Origin: Favolaschia claudopus
Lineage: Eukaryota; Basidiomycota; Agaricomycetes; Agaricales; Mycenaceae
Reading direction: 5' to 3'
Length of the DNA: 64,000 nucleotides
NCBI GenBank assembly: GCA_037176885.1
Contig: JAWWNJ010000171.1
Location: 425,775 to 489,774 of the forward strand
The notes beneath the pieces are model-generated. The model had not been told where the DNA came from and made no database searches. It saw only the letters and a program-made list of their open reading frames with translations. Positions within the stretch are counted from its first letter, which is position 1; every line of letters starts with the position of its first letter. Shown here one piece after another: positions 43,144 through 55,309 of the stretch. A program made the translations under genes and the position numbers.

Positions 43144-46100
43144 ATGGCCTCCAAACCAAGCGGCAGTTCTGCCTCTCGCCCTAATTCTCGCTCTTCTCGT
43201 CGCGCCCCGGCAGCTTCTTCTCCACCGCCGGTCCCTCGCAAACAGTTGTCTGGCCCTGGGCAGCCGCCCGCCGCATCGTCTTCAAAGTCGACCAAACTTC
43301 CTCCGCCGCCGCTGGAGTCTTCTAGTGTAGACTGGTTCGCCGTATGGCGCAACAGGCCGGAGGAGTGGAAGACTCTGCAGGAGCTTCTCGTCCCGTCGAA
43401 GCTCGCGAACTACTCCCAATCTGGAATCGGCAAGATGCTCCGCTCCATCCAGGAGCCGCTGGTGAGTTTTCATCGGCTGTTTATTCTTTCAGTTTGTTAA
43501 CTTCTTTCTAGAGGGAGCACCGGGCGATCTTGGGGGTTGCCCAGAAAGGCCTCGAGCCGCCCCCGATGGCCCTTGCCATAAGCGTCCACCTTCAAAAAGC
43601 CATACAGACGTACGACCCGGAGGAGCACCTGCCCGATATTCAGGCCCTTCGCTACCGCAAGACCGAGCTCAAGCAAAAGAAGGTGCGCCCCCACCAGTAA
43701 CTTTCTTGGCTCCGCTGCCGCTGATCGTTCAACCAGCTATTCTTCCCCCCGGCCCCGACCAAAACTATGGAGGCTTTTCCCATACCGCCGCCGCCGACGA
43801 CCCAGCTCTTCGTTCCCCAGAGGACCAAAGCCGCCTTGGTGAGTTTTGTTAATTTTTTTTTTTTTACCGGGCGACTCTGACTAGGCTCTCCTTTTTAGGC
43901 TGCGTCTTCGTCTGGCAAAGTTAGCGGCAAGGCCGCACCCGCCGCCAGTGAGTCTGGTAAAGTCAGCGGCAAAGCCGCCGCCGCGGCTGCTGAGACTGGA
44001 AAAGTCAACGGAAAAGCCGCCACCAAGGTAAGTCGGGGCAACCGCCAATCGCTTCTCTTTCCAATTCTTTCATGTAGGGGGAGGACACGCCCCGGCCCAA
44101 GCCAAAGAAACTCCCGAATTTCACGAAGACGGTGAGGTTCTTCTAGTTTATCTTGATTCTTGCCGGCTGATCGTTCGTGTCCAGACCACATCTACCACCG
44201 ACGATCCCAAGCCCGAGCGGGTCAAAGTGATCAAGAAGACCATCAAGGTCCCCGCCGAAACCCCAGTCGCCAGCGGCAGCGGCATCAAACGCAAGGTCTC
44301 AACCGGCGCCGAGTCGTCCCCATCCAAAAAGGCGAAAGAGGACAAGGCGGCCAAGGACAAAGCGGGCAAGGCCCCGTCTCGTAGTCAGGTAGTTGTCGCC
44401 CGCTGCTGTCCCCAATGTAAGGCCGACATAGAATTAACAATAAACTTCTCGTAGTCTGTCATCAGCGTCCCAAGCTCCAGCGATGAGCGCGTCCCCGCTC
44501 CCGACTTCGAAATTCGTAAGTCAGTCCAACGCCGCCTGCTTTCTGCGCTGAAAATCTTCCCTTAGTGATAGAGACCAAGCCGCCCGCCACTCGAAAGAGC
44601 AAGAAGGCTAAGCCCGCCACCGTCGACACAGTGCCCTCTCTCAAAGGGCTGGGCACCCGTGCCGCTCAACTCGCTGCCCTGGAGGGCGTCGGTATCAAAC
44701 CGGCCAAGCCGGCGAGTTCCTCTTTCTACTGACGGGGAATTTCCTGGCTAACTTCCCGCGTTCCCTCTTTTAGCTTCCCGAGCAGCCCATCAGGTCGATG
44801 GAGCCGATCAAGAAGAAGAGCAAGCCTCGCCCCGAGGGGGAGTTCAGGCCGCCGAACAAAGACGTCGTGAACAAGCTGTTCACTAATTACCCGCAAGCCG
44901 CTCGCCGCCAGGACCTCCCGTACGACCCCGAGAAGGAGCAGTTCGCTTTGGTCGCTAATCACCTCATTGGCAATCTCGAGCTGAACGTCGCCCATGTAAG
45001 ACAGCTTTTTTCTTCCCTGGTTATTTCTCTCCTCAATCTTTTTCTATCTAGAACGGTCCCCGCTGCCTGCGGTGCATCGCCTGCGGCAGCAAGTGCGAAT
45101 CCACCGGCGTCCCCGGCGAGTGCACGGCCTGCGCCAGCCGCAAGTCCACAAAGGACTGTACTTTCCTTCTCGACGGCGAAAAGATCAGCTCCATGGGCTC
45201 CGGGCTGAAGCAATGGGTCTCGATGACCCGACCCGGTAAGTCAACCACTACTTTCCCGTTTAGGCCCGCTGACCATTTCAACAGAGTGGTTCGACTTGAA
45301 CGCCGATGTCAACACCGCCGCGGACACCTGTTTCGCCATCCAAGACGCTTTCGAGAAGGCGCGCTGGAATTTGAACCAGAAGTCCTTCAAGATGCTTCTC
45401 TCTGTCTTGGTCACCCGCCGGGAGATCCAGCGGGAGGATTTCATCAAACGCTTCGCCGGCGAGACCACCGAGGAGCAGGAGAAGAACATGGACCAGGTCT
45501 TGCGCATCGCCATGACCCAGGGGTTGACCGCTTCGTCGACTATCAAGTCGAACCGCCGCTGGCAATATTACCCTGGCGAGGTCCTCGACGAAGTCCCTAT
45601 CCCCGGCTTCGAGGACGCCTATGCCTTTTACGAAGCCAAGGACCGCCAGGACCAAAATGTCCCGCTCGCCTTCTACCTCATCCCGGCTGAGCCTGAACTC
45701 TCGATTCCGACACAGTGGGTCGAAGTGCAAGTAAGTCCCATTCTTTCTTTACATTATTCTTCTGGGCCGCTGACCCTCTTATTTCCATAGCCGGAGGACT
45801 GCGTGGACCTCTTCCACGACTTGAAGGGAGAGGACGCCGCTGAAGAGATCCCCGACGGCTCGAAAGTCCGACAGCGCCTCCTCCTCGACGGTAAGGGTCC
45901 GATTAATCTCGACCCAGACGACGAAGACGGCAATGTCTTGCCTTACAGCTGGGAGCACAAGAGCGTGCCCGGCTTTTTCAAGATGTTGTACCGTAAGGGT
46001 ACGTTCTTCGAGATCCCCGACCCGCCGCCACCAGAGCCGAAGCGCAAGGGCAAGTCCAGCGGCAAGGTGAAGTCTTCTTCCGTGGTCCACGACGACGCCG

Positions 46101-46620
46101 ACGACGAGTTCAAACCCGACCCGACTTCCCAAGAGGAAGACATGGGTGAGGCCCCGGACGACCGTACGTTACTTCTTATCTCTTCTTTCTAATTCATTGC
46201 TAAAGTCAACTTCTCCCGCTAGCCATGGATATTTCTCGCCCGCCAACTCCTGAAAAACGCCCAAAGGGCAAACAGCGGGCAGTCGAGCCGCCCGTTCCTT
46301 CTTCGAGCGAAGAAGAGAACGACGAGTCCGGCGAGGTGGGTGCACCCGCTTTCGACGACTTCCTAGCTCAGTCGTTTGCGCAGGACGGGTCCAGCGGCGA
46401 GGAGGACAGCGAGGCCGAGGTACGCGGAAGCGTCCAGGGGGAAGCCGACGAGGAAGACGACAGCGATCTCGAGGAAGTCGAAATCCCCGGGACTGCCGAT
46501 TTCGCAGCCAGCGGCGAGGAGGACGTTGGGCCAGAAGTTGACGCAGTGGGCGAGGAAGATGCCGATGGGCACCTTCCCGATCATCCTGGTCCTTCGGGCG
46601 ACGACGCGGTCGAGAGCTGA
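43144..46620 (+). CDS. LTR-borne gene 1: about 930-aa protein with cysteine cluster, 13 exons, unknown function
   Basis: Exons can be followed from the ATG at 43144 (43144-43461, 43512-43682, 43737-43838, 43899-44027, 44078-44131, 44185-44388, 44455-44515, 44566 to about 44700, about 44774-44995, 45052-45235, 45285-45730, 45791-46163, 46223-46620) with GT-AG introns. Only the junction near 44700 does not phase cleanly; the two LTR copies differ there by one base. The product starts Ser/Pro-rich and has lysine-rich repeats (SGKVSGKAA). A Cys module CLRCIACGSKC...ECTACASRKSTKDC lies in exon 10, and a globular exon 11 follows. The tail is very acidic. The Cys spacing recalls fungal zinc-binding clusters, but I do not recognise the protein. 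It runs opposite to gag-pol. Confidence 0.6.
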
Positions 46621-47423
46621 GCGGGTAAGCACGCTCCCCCTTTCTGGAGTCTTATCTCCCCGCTGACCATCTTTACAGCTTTTCCTCGTGGGTGGGCGGG
46701 CGGCAAGTAAGCGATTCGCCCGACCTCCCCGCTGCCTTTGACTTCACGCTGAATTCTTTCTAGAAATTTTTCTGTATTCATAATCGCGGGGGCCGAGCGG
46801 CCCCAAAAATCATCAAAAGCTACGGGCACGGGTCCCATAACCCCGCTTCTTGCGAAGAGTCTGGCCTGGTAGAAATCTACCCGCCAGTACTCACAAAAAT
46901 AAAAATAATTTAGATTCAAATCAAGTACCCCGCGTAGAGTAGCATCGTGTACCGGCCAAAGAGCCGACGAAATGTAAAAATAAAAGTTTTTACGATGCAC
47001 TCTTTCTTTGTGTGAAAATCCTTAAGTTCTTTTCGAGTTCCGAAGTCAGAGTCCCCGGCTAGAGCCTCTAAGTGATTTGTAAGAGTCTGAAGCAAAAGAT
47101 TCCAGCCAAGTGCTGCGCCCGTCGGCTGAGTACGACTTGGAGAGCGAGCTGAACACTCGAACTTTCGAGTTTTTCAACATGCCGAGCGGCAACGGTGCTT
47201 ATCAGCGGGATCATCAGATAGCGGGGAGTGCCCGCGGCTTCTCTTCTAGCCGTCAGCGGCTGTCCTCGGACTCCACCGGGTGACTAGTTCCTCATTTCTC
47301 CCGCTAGCCTCGTAAGAGTGCTAACGTAGAGTAGAACCGGCCCGGCGGATCGAGTTACCCGCTACCGTACTTGTATTCGATAGGGGTAGATAGCCAATCA
47401 AACCATCTTTTCTTTCAATTGCC

Positions 47424-48178
47424 ATGCCTCAGCCCATAGGTGAAGTCTTAATCGACTACCATTCCTTCCCAGTGGTCAGTCACGACTTCGTGCGCAAGAT
47501 CTATACTGTGGTAGGGCTGTCCTCAACACATTTCTTCGCGCCAAGGTCCAACCAGCCGCTTAGCCGAATCTCGTCTGCACGCCTTGTAGTGGACGCCGGC
47601 GAAGATTGTGAATTTCTTCACTGGGGCTCGAAGTGCACTCGGTGCCGGGGAGGCAAAGGTCCCCAAGTGTCTGTTCACCGGGGTGGATTGGTTCAAGTTT
47701 ACCTATCCATCTTCGACTTTTCCGGCACTTTTCGTCTATCGTAGCGGTAAGTCTAGCCGCCCTTCAAATTCTCATCTTTCTTATGCTATTTAGGCGGCAC
47801 TTTATACGACCTTGCATTCCTCGAACTCTGGTACCACCTGCGCCTCGGCGGCTTAAGCCCCGATATGTTTATAGGCTCGGTGGACGGTGAGCCCGCTGAC
47901 TTTTTACGTCGGCGGGAGGAATTTGCTGGCGACCTTCGGGACTGGGACATTGCTCACGACCTGTCTCATGCCGCTCACCTCCAGCCGGCGGCTGTATTTC
48001 TACAACATCCTGTCTCGAGTTTTACGCGAGTGGCGCGCTCAGGACCGTTCGATCCATGCCCCAATGCGACGTCGACGCAGCTATCTCTCTTCATGATGTC
48101 AGGAGGCGGCGGGACGCTCATGTTCCGACCTTCGTGCCCTTGACCCAAGGCACGCGCCGCCAGACCTTCGAGCGATAA
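47424..48178 (+). CDS. LTR-borne gene 2 (frame-disrupted): Cys motif protein
   Basis: An ATG at 47424 opens a frame with EDCEFLHWGSKCTRC, the second half of the Cys module seen in genes 3 and 4. After an intron (47750-47793 region, TTTAG) come TLYDLAFLELWYHLRLGG and DFLRRREEFAGDLRDWD. The rest needs frame changes to reach QGTRRQTFER and a stop at 48178. The product is unrecognised. Disruption may be sequence error rather than decay. Confidence 0.4.
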
Positions 48179-48343
48179 TCCAGGCTAGTAGCTTTTTCCC
48201 CGTTAGGGTCAAATAAATCTCTTTGCCCGGCTGCAAGCCGTTATCGTGATGTCTGATTCCACCTGAGCTTTTGGTCCGGCAGCCGGTGGTACTCACCCGT
48301 CGGCTATAGATTTTACTTATAGCGGCCCGGTGCCCAGTGAGTC

Positions 48344-48997
48344 CGTTCGAGCGATGCCCGCCTTTTCTTTGGCAGCGACTTTTTTACTCAGAACGCTTTA
48401 GGAGCTTTTACCGGTCCCTCAGAGTACCAGCTCGTACTTCAAGCTCAGTTTGTGGGTCTTTCGTTCTTTCTCGGTGCTCTCCCGCTGACGGGTGCCCCTT
48501 CTTAGCCGGAGTACGAATGCCAGTGCTGCCTCAAGAACTACCGCCATTGCATCTGGATTCAGTGGGGTGAAGCCTGCCTCAGCTGCATGTTCATAGGTCG
48601 CGCCGCCTTGTGCTGCTACACTAAGAAGTCCGTCTGGCAGGCCGAGAACAGCCGTCGTCGCGATACTCTTCTAGCCTCTCAGCCAGGCAAGTCTGCTTTC
48701 TCTCTTTCTACCTCTCGGCGGAGGCTTACTGGATTTTAGCTCCCTCCGCCGGGCGGATCGCTCAGTTTGACTGGTACGCCAGGGCCGCCCGCCGCCCCGA
48801 TTCGACGAGAAGTTGTACATTGATGTGCGTACTTGCACCATCCTCGCCGCCAGGTCCATGCTCGGCACCCTTGGGTTTGGCCAGCTACGCTTCTTGTATC
48901 GGCTGTGGTTTGACGCGAAGGGGGCGGGCATGCGAAAGGAAATTGTAGATCTCCTCCGGGATAGGTTAGACGCTGTAGTTCTCCAGTCCGGCGCAAG
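48344..48997 (+). CDS. LTR-borne gene 3 (start and end unclear): Cys module protein
   Basis: The exon FTGPSEYQLVLQAQF is spliced over an intron (GTGGGT...TTCTTAG) to YECQCCLKNYRHC...WGEACLSCMFIGRAALC. This has the same C-x2-C-x6-C / WG-x2-C-x2-C-x7-C arrangement as gene 4. A later exon carries LYIDVRTCTILAARSML and an Arg/Asp-rich helix. No confident ATG or stop was found. Confidence 0.35.
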
Positions 48998-49268
48998 GCT
49001 CCCCCGCCCGTTATGTTCATCGGGCCGTAAGCGTAGTAGGAAATATATTCCCACTGTCAAACGAACTTGCATCTTTAAAACTCTGTTTCAAGCTGCCCGA
49101 TTAGGAAGGCTTCTTAGAAACCAAGCTTCCTCGTGTTTTTCGCTCAGCGGGAGCTCAGCACCTCGTTGGATATTCCACATGTATTGCGGATCTTCCGGGA
49201 GCGTTGGGTGCAATGAGTCCCACCGTCGATCTCTATGTTTTTGGGTCTCCCGCCAGGTCTCAGAGGGG

Positions 49269-49276
49269 TATTTAAG
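49269..49276 (+). promoter_or_regulatory. TATA-like element of LTR gene 4
   Basis: TATTTAAG sits 45 bp before the ATG at 49314. Confidence 0.4.
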
Positions 49277-49313
49277 CTGGCGGGAAGGTCCCATTTGCTT
49301 CAGTCGTCTACTC

Positions 49314-49943
49314 ATGTCTTTGCTGGAAAATCCACTCTTTCCGAATGACCCCGTCGGGCCCGCTCAGGGAGTACTATGTACGTTCCTGAACATTTGCCTC
49401 GGGTATTTCCTCATCATTCGGCAGCCTGGCCGGGTATGCTCTGCGTGCCTCAACGCCCGTTCTCATTGCGAGTTTACTGAGTGGGGAGCACCGTGTACCC
49501 GCTGTTTCTTGCTGAAGCACAACTGCTCGTACACTCAGACCGCTGAGCTGGCCGATGAAATAGCTGCCCGCCGGCACCGTTTCAAAGAGGGTCCCGATCG
49601 TAAGTGACGACTTCTTTCTTATCTGTTGCGCCACAAACTGATCCCCCGCTCGCTTCTAGCGGCTACGAAGGAACAGCTTGCTGCTTGGGACGTCGTTCAC
49701 GAGGGGACCCTGGCGCAGTTCCCATTCTGGCAACAATACCATGCTGTAATCGTTGGTCGCAGCGTCGCAGAGGCAACCCAACGGCTGTCTTTTTACTTCG
49801 AGGCCCGCCAGGTTTTCCATCTTCTGCAAGAGGCCAAAACGGCTAATCTCCCGGCTGCGTATGTTGCTGTTATCCGCGAGCGGTTAGACGTTCTCGCAAA
49901 TAATCTTTTCCTGGATCTTCCGGCTAGGATGCGGGCAGTGTAG
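49314..49943 (+). CDS. LTR-borne gene 4: small Cys-module protein, three exons
   Basis: ATG at 49314; the introns GTACTA...CGGCAG and GTAAGT...TTCTAG keep phase, and the stop TAG ends at 49943. After a short N-terminus the second exon encodes VCSACLNARSHC, FTEWGAPC and TRCFLLKHNC, a six-cysteine module (C-x2-C-x6-C-x8-C-x2-C-x6-C). That spacing could bind zinc in the manner of fungal binuclear clusters. The last exon is helical (RLSFYFEARQVFHLLQEAK). It is a compact, apparently intact gene and the clearest example of the module repeated across this cassette. The function is unknown; DNA binding is a guess. Confidence 0.55.
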
Positions 49944-50299
49944 ATACAGGCCACATGTACTCTCGGATAGTTCGTTCCGATAACACACGCTCCCCGCCCC
50001 ATGTGAGGCCTTGGAAACATTTATTTCTTGGTAAAGATGTGCCCGCTGCCCTCAAATGACGTGCTGGGTGACCCACCTCTCCCCCCTTTCAGAAATCTCA
50101 ACTGGTCCTCAGTTGATCGATCAGAGGAAATTCAGGTCCCCCCGGCAGCAAATTTTCGTGCCACGGAACGATCGGGCGCGTTTGAAATAATTTTCTGCGC
50201 CACCGGCGGGTGCATCTACCATAAATGGTAATCCAAGTTCGGCCGTTGTCCAAATTTCGTCCAAATTATCCTTACGGCGTTATATTACGGCCGCTCGAG

Positions 50300-50305
50300 T
50301 ATAAG
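50300..50305 (+). promoter_or_regulatory. TATA-like element of LTR gene 5
   Basis: TATAAG lies 71 bp before the ATG at 50371. Confidence 0.35.
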
Positions 50306-50370
50306 AAGCAGCGGACGGACGGGTCTACTCCCCAGCCTCGTCTACTGTCTTTACTCTGCTTCCTTCAAAA

Positions 50371-51620
50371 AATGTCTCAAAACGATTACAACACCGTCAA
50401 AAGCCGATTTCCTCAAGGCTATGGACGTTGCCGCCAACCTCGTCAAGTATTCGCCGCCTGAGTCTCGTAAAAACCAGCTCAAGGACGTCGCCGAGATTCT
50501 CGTAAGAGCCGCCGGCTACTTTGACCAGCCTCGTTTCGCTAACATTATTCTTTCATTCGTAGGCGCGCCTTCCCCCCGCTCATGCCTTTCATCTTGGAAG
50601 ACAAGAGCGCGGTTTCTTCGTGAGGCAATCTTCACTTCGCGTGAATATTACCACACCTTGTACGACCCGGATGGTAAACGGGACGTGTCCTTCCCCGCTG
50701 GGTACGATGCCCTGCGGCGGATCACCAAGGCCATTCACGAAGACCGTTCCAAGAAGGCGATCCCGCCTGTCTCCCACCGTTTCTTCTTCCAAGGGGACCC
50801 GGGTCGGTTTCACTAGCTTTTATTGCCGTGCTCGCCATTGACTCACAATCATCCCCCGCTAGAAGAGTACTCGCGGGCGGTCTCAGGGTGAACCCGAGTC
50901 TGAGGACGAGGACGAAGGCACCGTTCGTGCTCCGTCGCCCGCTCTCACCACCGTTGGTGCTGACGAGGTTCGTTCTTTCATTTAACAGCTGGCCTGTGTA
51001 GAGCTGACGATTGATACTTCTATCATCGCCGTCGGGTGTTTGTTCACCCAGATGCTCGTTGACGATGAGCATGTCCCTGCTCCCAAGGCTCCCCCTACCG
51101 GTCCCAAGGCTAAGTCAGCCCTGGCGGGCAAGAAGGGTGTGCGCGCTGTAAGTCGCCCGTTATTTCTGCTTTTCAATTTCATTCATTCATTTCATTCTTT
51201 CAGCATAGCCCGGCCCCCGCTAAGAAGGGCAAGGGTAACAAACGCGCCCGCATCGACAGCGTCCCGTTCCACGAGGACTCTTTCCTCACCCACGGTGAGT
51301 TTCCCGTTCACTGTCAGTGATTCCTCCCGCTGAGTGTTTTCGTAGCGACGGCTGAATTTTACGCTTCGGCACCCGCTTCAGGTGCCGTTGTCGACGAGGC
51401 CGCTAGCGTCGTTGAGATGGGTACGGAGTTCATGAGCAACCACCTTGCCTTGCGCAAGCGGATGTATTTCATCATGGTGGAGCTGGCGGTCATCCACGAG
51501 AACCTTCGTAGCTCTCTGGCCCGGCGCGAGCAGCTCCTCGACGAAGGGGAGAAGATCTCGGCTCGTCTTCGCGACTTCCCCGAGTCCTCCTCTGCCGGCG
51601 TCGATGCTCATGTTCCCTGA
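50371..51620 (+). CDS. LTR-borne gene 5 (frame-disrupted): acidic/basic protein with C-terminal helix
   Basis: From the ATG at 50371 one extra base puts the frame out, after which AMDVAANLVKYSPPESR reads well. An intron and another frame change lead to EYYHTLYDPDGKRDVSFP. Further exons give an acidic segment (ESEDEDEGTVRAPSP), then LACVELTIDTS, a Lys-rich part, and a final exon with a coiled-coil-like helix (MVELAVIHENLRSSLARREQ), stopping at 51620. It is unrecognised. The exon chain with several good splice pairs suggests a real gene. Confidence 0.45.
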
Positions 51621-51729
51621 CTCGTTCCTAAAGAGCTCCCTCAGCGGGTCCCCCTTTCTTCAGAATCCTCGGTACTGGCTCAATCGTTTCGGACACCTCA
51701 CGGCTCATCCTTCTGCTGGCCGCCACACA

Positions 51730-51738
51730 CTCCCCGGG
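51730..51738 (-). promoter_or_regulatory. Candidate polypurine tract of the giant element
   Basis: On the minus strand CCCGGGGAG is followed by TGTGTGG, a TG-initiated border. It is short and assigned by position only. Confidence 0.35.
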
Positions 51739-51843
51739 TGCGCAACTTAGTCGCTGCTTACTGGCGGGAGATGCAGACAATCCAATTACTTAAAGACTTT
51801 CGAATCCCGTTTCAAATTGTAACGTAGATATCGTAGCAGTAAT

Positions 51844-52299
51844 TCATTTCCGCGCGGCGGCTTTTGTGGCAGAACGAGTCTTTCGTTTGAAAGGCAGCGG
51901 CTCATCCGTGTTAGGTTCCTCTTCCTCTTCTTCTTCCTCGGGCAAGGCCTCCTGCAGAGCTGGCTCTTCGTCAGCCGCCCCGCTGGGGGTCAACCTCACA
52001 TTCCCGAATTGGAAGTCATCTCCAGAATAACCGTCTTCCTCCTGGACCATCTTTTCCAGCGTCTCGGCCGAGAGGTCGATTAAGTCGTGAATGTCAGCGG
52101 GCAGCTTAATTGAGCGCCGCTGCTCGAAGGGGACGACCCTGAACTGAGCAATCTTCGATTGAAAGACAGAGCCGTCCATCTCCGCTACGATATAACTTCC
52201 ACCTTTCGTACGACGGATGATAATTACTGGTCCCAGGTATCTGGCGGCCATCTTCGTATTCAGCGACTTCTCGACGGTCGTATTCCTGATGAGCACCAA
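51844..52299 (-). pseudogene. pol: C-terminal part of giant-element integrase/pol
   Basis: The frame reads YLGPVIIIRRTKGGSYIVAEMDGS, an SH3-like integrase C-terminal fold, followed by an acidic tail that ends with a basic KRKTRSATKAAARK at the stop. No chromodomain is present, unlike the smaller element. Confidence 0.6.
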
Positions 52300-52343
52300 G
52301 TCTCCCGGCTCGAAATGGTAATCTTCGATAGTGTGTTTATGCG

Positions 52344-53356
52344 CTATCTCATACCGGCGTAAATTCGCTCGTTCTCGTCGGTGACCCGCTCCCTCATCTG
52401 TTCGACGTGAGTGGCGTGCTTAGCCAAGGCCTGGGCTCGATAACCGATTAATTCAGCGGTCGTCAGAGTCCTGCCGGGCAGATGCACTAGCCAAGTCGCC
52501 TCTTCTATATCCAGCGGGAGGATCGGATGTGCGCCCGTTACCATAAAGTAGGGTGAACAACCTGTTCCTCGTCGAATAGTGACCCGGTCAGCCCACAACA
52601 TCTGCGGGAAGAACCAGTACCACTTGCTGGGATTCCCCGCCAGTAGCTTTCCATAAGGATTGCCTCATCGAGAAGTGCCCATTTTCGATTTTCCCCGTTG
52701 GCTTGAGAATTGTACGGCGAAACTCTAATATTCCTTATGCCATACTTAGACTCAAGGTAGGCCACAGCCGCTAGGAAGGCCGGTGCATTATCTGTCACCA
52801 ATTCCTCCGGGCAGCCCCACCTACAAATCACATCTTCAAGTAAGAACAAGGCCAATGTTCTGGCATTCTCATTCTTTATCGGCCGCGCTTCTATATAGCT
52901 GCTGAGGAGCAGCGGGCGTCAACAATTTTGTTGAAGCCGTTGGAAGGGGTTCCAACGACCATCACGTCGACGTGCACCACCTGGAAGAGCGAAGGGGTAT
53001 GGGTGACAACGGGCGGGATCTTTAATAAAGTCCTTTGCCTCAACTGACCACAGTTCGCAAGTTTTAATATACCAGGTGACGTCGCGCTCCATCTCAGGCC
53101 ACCAGAAACGCATTTCTATCAAGGATTTGGTAGCGAAGACACCGCGGTGGGCCAGGCTATCATGAGCCGCCCGCATCATATACATTCGGTGATCTTTGTC
53201 TACCACCAACTGATGTGCACCCCCCGTTGAGGATTTATGATAGAGTTTTCCATCTGCGTCCTCAAAGAAGCCGGTGGCGAATCGCAAGAAGGCTTTGTAT
53301 TCCTTGTCGTTCATGCCAGCCGGGCGAGCCAGGGTATTCCGCCGCCAGTCCTTCAT
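52344..53356 (-). pseudogene. pol: Integrase of the giant element (frame-broken)
   Basis: Two overlapping frames carry HDSLAHRGVFATKS with a first CE of the zinc region, then HVDVM (first Asp in the alternate frame), VTDNAPAF (second Asp) and NSQANGE near the Glu. An extra base near 53047 destroys the second CxxC pair, and further shifts occur near 52900 and 52640. Confidence 0.65.
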
Positions 53357-53459
53357 GAGGAGCAGCCGCTCGTCCGCTAGCTTCGCTGCTACCGATCGTT
53401 GGTCTTCAGAATACGGTTCCCCGCTTCGTCGGGTCGTATTTTCAATTCGAGGTCAGGGA

Positions 53460-54213
53460 TCAGCGGCTCGCCGTCTGGCTTGTCGTCACCCTTTGACTGA
53501 GAGAAGACTTCGAAAACATATTCTCTACAAGGCGGGTGTAAGCCCAAGCCTGCTCGGCGTCGTTTCCGAAGTCAGCGGCTGACCGAGCCTCGTCTCCCGC
53601 CAATTCCGCTACCATATATCCACCTCGGGTGTCAATATCGTGCTTGAAATCCTCGAAGTTCTTGAGAGGCGGCCAAGCACTACTTTCAGGATGAAGACCC
53701 GGCGGCTCGTTATTATCGAACTCGTCTTCTGGATGATCATACTCTGGATCCCCCGGCTGAATACGCCGGCGGGAGAGTCCATCTGGCCCGAAAGTCTTGC
53801 CCGGTACATGCTTCAGAGTGAAATGAAACATCAGGATCTCCTCAATCCAGCGGTTGATCGTAGCGTTGGGCCCCATTCCCCGGGTGATCCAACATGCCCT
53901 TGAGGTACTGAGCGTCGGTTTCGACGACCAGCTTGCGGCAGCCCAACAGCCAATATTGCATGTGGTCTAGCGCCCTCTTCAAGCCAAACAATTCCCGCTT
54001 GGGCTGAGAATACCTCGACTCCCGGTCATTCAAAGGTATGGAGCTGAAGCGGGCATAGTACCGCTTATTTAGGTCCAAAGGATCCCGCTGGTACACATGC
54101 ACCCCAACTCCAAGGTACGACGTATCGACCGCCAGTACCACTTCGGTGTCCCATTCGTATCTTATAGGTCTAAGCGCGGGACATTCTCGCAAAGCCTTCT
54201 TCAAAACTTTCAT
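53460..54213 (-). pseudogene. pol: RNase H domain of the giant element (frame-broken)
   Basis: VLAVDTSYLGVG, PKRELFGLKRAL and VETDAQYLKGML supply the Asp, Glu and Asp of RNase H. NRWIEEILMFHF and KHVPGKTFGPDGLSRR follow in another frame after a +1 shift near 53880. Confidence 0.7.
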
Positions 54214-55309
54214 GCATGCGTCCTTGGGCCGGGCCCCACTCGAATATGACTTCCTTCCGGGTGAGCTTCTGAATCGGCTCAGCCTTGACTGTATAGTCTT
54301 GGATGAACATTCTCATAACGCCCACAGTTCCCAGGAAAGCTTTCACATCGTGGAAATCCTTCAGCGGACCCCAACGCTCAATGACGCCGATTCTATCTTC
54401 ATCCGGGCGCATGCCCTCGTATGAGCAGACATGGCCGACCACCTTAAAAGTTCCCCGGCAAATCTGCAACTTCTTCCCGCTTACAGTCGCCCCAGAATAG
54501 GCTAGCCGGGTAAGTACCCGGTTGCAGTCTACCAAGTGTAACCACACAAAGACCCTTATCAGCGGGTTCTCAGGGATGGTCTCGTACGTCCCGTCAGGCT
54601 TTTCGTATCGAGTGAAGCCGCCGGCGACAGGCACGTCGTCTATATACGGCCGGGTAACCGCAGGAATTTCATCTCGCAGGATGTAAGTTACGTCTTCGTG
54701 GAAGATCGGCACCGAGTTGGTCCAACCCTGCGGCAATCTTACCAATCGAAGCGCACCAAACGGAGTCTGGAAGGTTGTGTAATCTCGAGATTCCGGGTCA
54801 ATCAGCCGGTGGTTGTACCCAGAGTAAAGATCAAACGTGGACCCACAAGCCCTTCCTGCGAAATGTTCGGCCAGATCCGCGGCGCCGGGAGGCACCCCAG
54901 AGTGTGCAATGGTTTACCCGCCTTCAGCGGCTCCAGTGAATGCACTAACCGAATTGACTTCTTATCACTCTTCAGAACTCCAAAGTACTTGGTGCGATAC
55001 GAGCCATTGGATGGTTCATATATATTGGCATCGATACTCGCCCTAAGGCACCTTGCAGACTTCTTCCAGCTGTCCTGGCGGGATGGGAATATTTCTCTCC
55101 ACCCAAACCTTATGGTCTGGCTTCACCGGGAACTTAACTGGCGGGAAGAAATCCGTTCTGAAAGTTCCTCTTTCGCTGTCATCCCATGCTACCGTATTTT
55201 CGTGTATAGATAACATATGATGAACCAGCTTCATCTCTTCATCATTCAAGAATCCATCGTTATGCAGTTCGTCTACAACCGCCTTCCTCTCCCGCAGTGT
55301 ATCTCCCAA
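54170..55309 (-). pseudogene. pol: Reverse transcriptase of the giant element (frame-broken)
   Basis: The order is: fingers WVERNIPIPPGQLEEV; then, after a +1 shift near 55050, SNGSYRTKYF; then STFDLYSGYNHRL with the first catalytic Asp; then GWTNSVPIFHEDV and the active-site box YIDDVPV. This variant of Ty3/Gypsy RT (YIDD, EHFAGRACG) is one I associate with a widespread agaricomycete clade. A further +1 shift lies near 54222. Confidence 0.75.

Larger units (their letters stand above)
40643..51729 (-). repeat. Left (3') LTR of the giant element; right border inferred
   Basis: The start is certain from the repeat comparison. The end at ...CCACACA before CTCCCCGGG is inferred from the TG/CA rule and a purine tract on the element's strand. 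The first 2.5 kb (40643-43143) have no supportable gene. They include a GT dinucleotide tract at 40715-40730 and many AGCGGG words. The rest holds several plus-strand genes. Confidence 0.6.
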
